From Apophysomyces variabilis (lineage: Eukaryota; Mucoromycota; Mucoromycetes; Mucorales; Mucoraceae), in contig MZZL01000133.1 in assembly GCA_002749535.1 (NCBI GenBank), positions 163,523 to 227,522 of the forward strand: a stretch of DNA of 64,000 nucleotides, written 5' to 3'. The notes under the pieces were generated by a model. That model did not search any database. It was given only the letters and a program-made list of their open reading frames with translations, and had not been told where the DNA came from. Shown here one piece after another: positions 57,596 through 64,000 of this stretch (position 1 is its first letter; each line of letters opens with the position of its first letter). Position numbers and translations under genes: made by a program.

Positions 57596-58984
57596 ACGTG
57601 TACTTCCAACCCCCATACAAACACCGCACGCGTCAATATTGACACCTTGTGTGATACTTTTTGACCTCACACCCGACTAAATGCAACATGGAAAGAATGA
57701 AAAGATGGAGCCTTTGGGAGTAAGAATGGTGGAAAGTTTGTCTTGCTCTTCAAGAAGTACACGGCTAGGTACACGACACGTTGGCCTAGGTGCGCGACCT
57801 TTGCTCTTGGTTTGGTGCACACCTGCTTTGTACGTGCACAACTCCTACGGACCTGGTTGGTACACCACAATCAATTATTTGTACACGCACATCCGCTTCG
57901 GACGTAAATGGTCATTTGGTGTAACTTGGAAAATACAACTGAATTCTTTCTCCCATTCTTTCTCAGTGATCGCATGCTTTTCTTAACCCAAGTCCTTAGC
58001 GTTTACCTTTGTTTTGTATGGTTTCAATTTTAAGTTAGTTTTAGTAAATTCCTCTCTTTGATCAAATAGTTTCAAAAGAAATAAAGATATTAGAGAGGAA
58101 AAGAGAAAAAGAGAACCTCTTTCATGAAAGGAGGAGGACAATCTTTTTTTGGCAAAAAACCTTTTAGAACCTCAAGAACCAGAACTGTATTATACTTGTA
58201 AATGTCTTTTCTGGATATGGTAAATTTGGACTGTTTTTAAGATTGCTTTTGAGAAAGGGATTTAAGGAACTCATCTTTACTGCTAAGTGTAATGTTTTAT
58301 CTGATGAGAAAAAAGAGACAAGCAATATACGCGAGACTCAATGTAGGATGATCTTTATTCAAATAAAAACATTACTCTTTTATACTAAAATGTCTGTGGG
58401 TCTAGATGGACAGGACTGTGATTATGGACTGTGCTTTGTATTAAGTTATTTGTAATTGCCTTCTATAATGGAGAGAGTTCTCCGTAGCGGATCATAGAAG
58501 CTCGGCATTGTTCATTGTATTAAGGAACTGAGTTAAGATTGCTTAATCCCGTATTATATAAGTCTATGTTTAAAGTCCATCTTCCCTATTTAGACATAAT
58601 CGGAGTAGTGAGAGTATCCATTATAGCTATGGATACGACACTAAGATTGTTTAAAGTAATATTGTTTATTTGGCAAATTCCCTTTTATTATCTTCCTTTC
58701 ATATATTTTATTTTGTTCTCTCTCTCTTCTATTGCCTTTTATTATATCTTTTCCTTAACCTGACTCTTCCTTAATTATATTTTGTTTGAACAGTTGATAT
58801 TTTATAAATTTATTATTCACACTTGTTGTTGTTGTACTTTTGTGTTTGGTACTATTTTATTTATTTCTACTCCATCCTTCTTTTTATACTTACTTGTCAT
58901 AGTATATAAGCACCGCACATATCAGTTTTGTAAAATATAGCACAAAATTTCTGGCTATAGACAAGGTACATAGAATTTACTGTG
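57596..58984. other. Intergenic, AT-rich
   Basis: No gene recognised; short open frames only. Confidence 0.4.
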
Positions 58985-59320
58985 TTATATATAGATAAAA
59001 AAGGGGACAGATAGAATCTTTTGAGACTGTTGGATATCTTTATTTTATTTAACTTGTCTGCCTATTTATAATTATTTGATCTTATATGGAATTTGTAATT
59101 AGTGAACATTCTTCTTAGCGATAGGTATATGATTTAGCTAAGTGTAATAACTGCAGTAGAGCAGTGTCACCTTGTCTTCATCCTCGGTGATAGATCTCTG
59201 ATTTAGAGTAGAGGTGCAGTCGGTGTTCTAAACTAGAGAAGTTCACTGTAAATGGAAACACGTTAATTCCGATCATCCTGTTCATGGAACACAAGTACTA
59301 GGAAGTCATACTACGACAGT
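58985..59320 (-). repeat. Dispersed repeat related to the HET 3' flank, diverged copy
   Basis: Complement aligns over about 330 bp with 1540-1865, including ATCGGAATTAACGTG-like and ATATCCAACAGT blocks. No HET coding sequence is left next to it. Confidence 0.75.
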
Positions 59321-60324
59321 GATGTATACCACAGCAAGGACACTCTGCATAATGATTTAAGCTGTTTTTTTGCTCAAAAGGTCTTCTTCTTCTCTTCAGT
59401 TTCTTATACGCACAGCGAAGTTAGTTAAAAAAAACAAGTAAACATAAGTGATTAAGACCCTGACCCTTGTTTAAAAAATAATTCAAGGTTCAAGTTTTAT
59501 CCTAAGAGTTTAATTTGCTGAACTATGTAATCTGTTTATTAGCTTGTCTTCGTACTATAGGAGCATTTCATTGGCTCTATTGACCCTAAGCATACTGAGC
59601 CCATCCAAAGCTGTAGTGCACCAAGCACATACATCAAAATCATAGTCTCTCTCATCAATTTATCATGCCCAGAATTCAAAAGATAAAAGCAACTTTCCAA
59701 CTTCTCTAAAATTTCTAGGACACTATAAACTAAAAGAAAATAAGAAGTATAACACAATTAGCTTTCTATCATATGAAAAAGTCTTCGTCAAGCTGTCGTA
59801 GACGTAAAAAGATAAGTGGGGCAATTTTTCTATAGTTTTCTGCTTTTAAAAAGACGGATTTGTTTCGCTTGAACCGTTTTTAGTCAAAATGATATTGCTG
59901 GTCAGGACCAAGTCCCACGCTGGCATGTTCTCCCTTATACACTGTTTTTTCTTTCACTGTTCACCATTAGCATATGATTTCTCAACCAATATGAACATAG
60001 AAAAAATAATATCAATGACTGTATGGATACGCGCAGTATTTATATAATTTTTCACTCGGGTCGTTATCAGAAAAATGAAACTGACGTAAAACTAATAAAC
60101 TTCGTTCGGACGCATCCAAAGATGAGCAACTTTTACATACTTTCGCTAGATATATACGAAGACAATCTTCTATAGAAGACTATACAGGCAAGCTTTCAGG
60201 TCGTATCAAAACAAGAAGACGCTAGAGAACTTTAGCAAACAATAGGTGTTCTCTGCAGAATAAAGAGAGCCCAGCAAAACGGAGAAAAGATAAATTAAAC
60301 AAAGCAATTTTATTGAAGCGAGCT
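59321..60324. other. Intergenic; right-hand part belongs to the inverted duplication
   Basis: From about 59606 the sequence is the complement of the 18.5-19.24 kb part of copy 1. No gene seen. Confidence 0.45.
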
Positions 60325-60500
60325 GATCAGCGTAGCTGTTCTAGGGCAGCCTCATCAATAGACATTGGCTGCCCTTGCTCCTGCTCCTGCTCCTGCTCCT
60401 TATGCTTAACGTAGCTCTTCCAGGACAGCCTCATCAATGGAAATAGGCTGCCCTTGCTCCTGTTCCTTCTCCTTCTGTTTAACGCAGATCTTCGAGCGCA
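60325..60500 (-). repeat. Tandem repeat, inverted copy
   Basis: Same array as 18341-18515 with small changes, including a unit ending GAACAGCTACGC in place of GAAGAGCTACGC. Confidence 0.65.
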
Positions 60501-61112
60501 ACCTCATCGACACACACTGGCGCGTCTATTCCTTCTGAGTACTGTTGCCGCTCCCGGCGTCAGACCCACTGTGGGAGCCAGTGTGAGGAGTCTTCCAGTT
60601 ACTAGGGAAGACTCCCACTCCAATGGCGATTCAGACGGTGTAAACCATGGCGACATTCCGGATGAGGTGGGTACACTTGCGCGCTTCATGTGATTCAAGC
60701 TGTGGTTCGTCACACACTATAAAGTCCCACAACATTCTGCTGTTAATTAAGGTGCTTTTGATTTTTTGGATTTCACCTGCCTGTTCCATAGGCATACGTG
60801 TGTTCAATCAATTATTTCAAAAACAAGGAAAAAGAAGAAGAAAGAAACATAGGAACCTACTCTGCTATTTAAGGGGAGATCTTTACAACCCAGATTAATG
60901 CCGATGTTTAGCTCAGAAATACTACTGTAAGTATAAAATATATCTGAAGTGGATATCAGTAAATATCAGTCCGTTAACCAGGAAGACGTGTGACATCAAG
61001 AACACTCTTTTTATTTAAGAACAAGACTTGTTTACGAAAGGACAACGTTATGTTTTCATTTATTTTTCCTATCTTTTCTTTCATATTCTACGTTGCTATT
61101 TCATTGTTAACA

Positions 61113-61391
61113 TTAAAGAACCGAGTCTTTGGGTACCGACTCATAAAATATTTGGTGCTCACTAACCACCCAAAACCCACTTCTCCTTTCTGTTTCAGCT
61201 CTTTGTATCTTTCTATCAGACCCAACTTTACAACAGCCAACGAAATCACCATAACTTATAGCACGGGCAGAGCCAGGAACTGAGTCATCAAGACGCTCTA
61301 AAATAGTATCCTGTAACCTAGTTGATGCGTCGGAATAGTGCATGTCGGTGTTTTTTGCTGTCATTAAATTTGATCCTCCCAGGTGCTCCAT
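61113..61391 (-). CDS. Small hypothetical ORF, copy 2
   Basis: Residue-for-residue the same as the frame at 17451-17729. Function unknown. Confidence 0.25.
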   Translation of the reverse strand: MEHLGGSNLMTAKNTDMHYSDASTRLQDTILERLDDSVPGSARAISYGDFVGCCKVGSDRKIQRAETERRSGFWVVSEHQIFYESVPKDSVL

Positions 61392-61658
61392 TTGACCTAT
61401 TGAATGAATAAAGGTACGTGTCACTCATACAAACCCTGTCAATGAATTGTTGAAGAATACTTTAAACGAATTCTCGCTCGATCTCAACTCGGATCAGCTG
61501 TTATGCTGACTCGCAGCACCTGTACATGAGTCAAGTGGTAAACCCAAGCATAAGCAAGAAGTAAAAACAATTGCTTACCCTATTTCAGCTTGCATGTTTT
61601 ATTCAATAGTAATATGTGTAATAGTGATCACGTATAATAAACTGCGGATGGTGCGGCC

Positions 61659-62410
61659 GTGCAAGTTTCGGCGGCTTCATTTTCTCGGATTTCTGGCGCA
61701 CCCAAGGAATCCGATGCTGGGGTTTCAACTGTGAGAGACCAGTTTCTTAAAATATCGCCAACTGCTATATTATGGCAGAATCCACAGCCAATAAAAACTA
61801 TTACATTATCAAAAGCCAGAGTTAATTGTCAATTAAACAAATTTCTGGCTAATGATTGATTCTTATACAGTCGCAACCAGATCTATCTGCATCCTTTATA
61901 ACACGTCATAGCAACACTCATCAGTTTGAACGTTTTCTTTTTTCAATGATCGCGAAATTTGGGATCCATGACGCACCGAAAATTTTTAGCTCTCAAAGTA
62001 ACCGTGTGCACTTTGCTACGAGTACTGGTGATCAGACACAATCGCTCACGAAAACACCATTGCCATGTTTGGAGAAGTATGCATGATGCTTGTTTCACAT
62101 CTTGGCCTTTTTGGCTTTTTTCAATGCTTGGTATTAGTTGTCAAGCAACCAGGACCAACTATAATTAATAAAACTGTACCTAGTTCTATTTCGCACAAAA
62201 AGCTCAGCGACAAGCCCATGGAGAGAAGGAGTGAGGCACATAAACGGATCGAACGTCGCATCATAGTATGAATCTTTCCATATAAAATCCCTCGGTATTA
62301 AAGCTTCATGGAAGCGGGCAAGTAGATATCAATGTCCTTAACATTAACTCCATGTGGAGATTTTGTTAAAGTTACGCTGCTAGATCACTAGCAGCAGCTC
62401 AATATTTATT
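61659..62410 (+). pseudogene. Tc1/mariner-type transposase relic, copy 2
   Basis: Same broken blocks as 16440-17185, here on the plus strand. A short run of substitutions distinguishes the copies (for example FGIHDAPK against LGSMAHRK from a 1-nt indel). Not functional. Confidence 0.5.
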
Positions 62411-62484
62411 GTATTAAAGGGAGAAGTAACATCTCATAAAAGTATCATCATAAGGAAAAAAAAGCCATGAAGAAAAATAAACGA

Positions 62485-63651
<1,167 letters not shown>

Positions 63652-63688
63652 GATTAAAGAAATACAATAGAAAAAATATTACTTGATG

Positions 63689-63696
63689 TTTTTATA
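63689..63696 (-). promoter_or_regulatory. TATA box of the oxidoreductase gene, copy 2
   Basis: TATAAAAA on the minus strand, about 40 nt upstream of the start at 63651. Confidence 0.5.
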
Positions 63697-64000
63697 GGCA
63701 GTGTTTTTGTAAACGGATTAGTAATTATTCTTGCTTTTGTTTCTTTTCAGTGAGCTCGAAGTTGTGACCTTGAGCTCAGCCCTTGTCTGGACAGAATCGG
63801 ATAAAAGATTTGGACTATGGCAATTCCCTATGTAGGACGAAAATGTTTAACTCGGATACCATAGGCTCGGATTATTTTGTGTTGGAAAACGGTCAACGCA
63901 AAACATAGAATATCTAGCAATCCTTAGCCTAATGTATTTTTCAAACGAGCAGTATTTCGAGAGGTGAATCTAATCACTGACCGTCAGTGAGGGTTGCGAA

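Overview
The window is eukaryotic nuclear DNA, almost certainly from a filamentous fungus of the Mucoromycota (Mucorales-like). The evidence is short GT-AG introns of about 45-110 nt, moderately AT-rich non-coding DNA, a tRNA read by eukaryotic rules, and the gene set itself: HET-domain proteins, TBC RabGAP, SLC41 Mg2+ transporter, bleomycin hydrolase, an APSES/KilA-N tail-anchored protein, an arrestin and an APH-1 homologue. I cannot name the species from sequence alone. Gene models were built by hand from splice consensus and reading-frame continuity, and exon coordinates are given in the evidence fields.

Region 1 (1-25.5 kb) is accessory and heavily rearranged. It holds four members of one HET-domain family, all on the minus strand: two near-identical full-length genes (about 1.9-3.7 and 22.1-23.9 kb), one N-terminally shortened gene (12.8-14.1 kb) and one pseudogene (9.1-10.9 kb). 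A module made of an odd ubiquitin-eL40 fusion, a HET gene and a TBC RabGAP (1-5.27 kb) is duplicated in direct orientation at 20.2-25.5 kb. The TBC gene carries two apparent 1-nt lesions in the first copy and is 5'-truncated in the second. An assembly gap at 12,082-12,343 is flanked by a 421-bp direct repeat.

A second duplication of about 4.4 kb is inverted: 14.85-19.24 kb matches the complement of 59.6-64.0 kb. Each copy has an intact medium-chain NADPH-dependent oxidoreductase gene, a Tc1/mariner transposase relic and a short tandem repeat. It brackets roughly 40 kb.

Region 2 (27.2-49 kb) is ordinary gene-dense chromosome. In order it has a Mei2/Cip2-like RRM protein (+), an APH-1 gamma-secretase subunit (+), an RNF126-type RING E3 (-), a small four-TM protein (+), an arrestin (+), an SLC41 transporter (-), an APSES/Bqt4-like protein (-), a small acidic protein (+) and bleomycin hydrolase (+).

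Region 3 (49-64 kb) is again accessory. It has an IS630/Tc1 transposase fragment, a tRNA-Val(AAC), an apparently intact hAT transposon with a nine-exon 682-aa transposase, a 330-bp repeat related to the HET 3' flank, and the second inverted copy. The most notable signals are the duplicated, mosaic-diverging HET module (a candidate allorecognition-type locus in a lineage where these are little studied) and the fungal APH-1.
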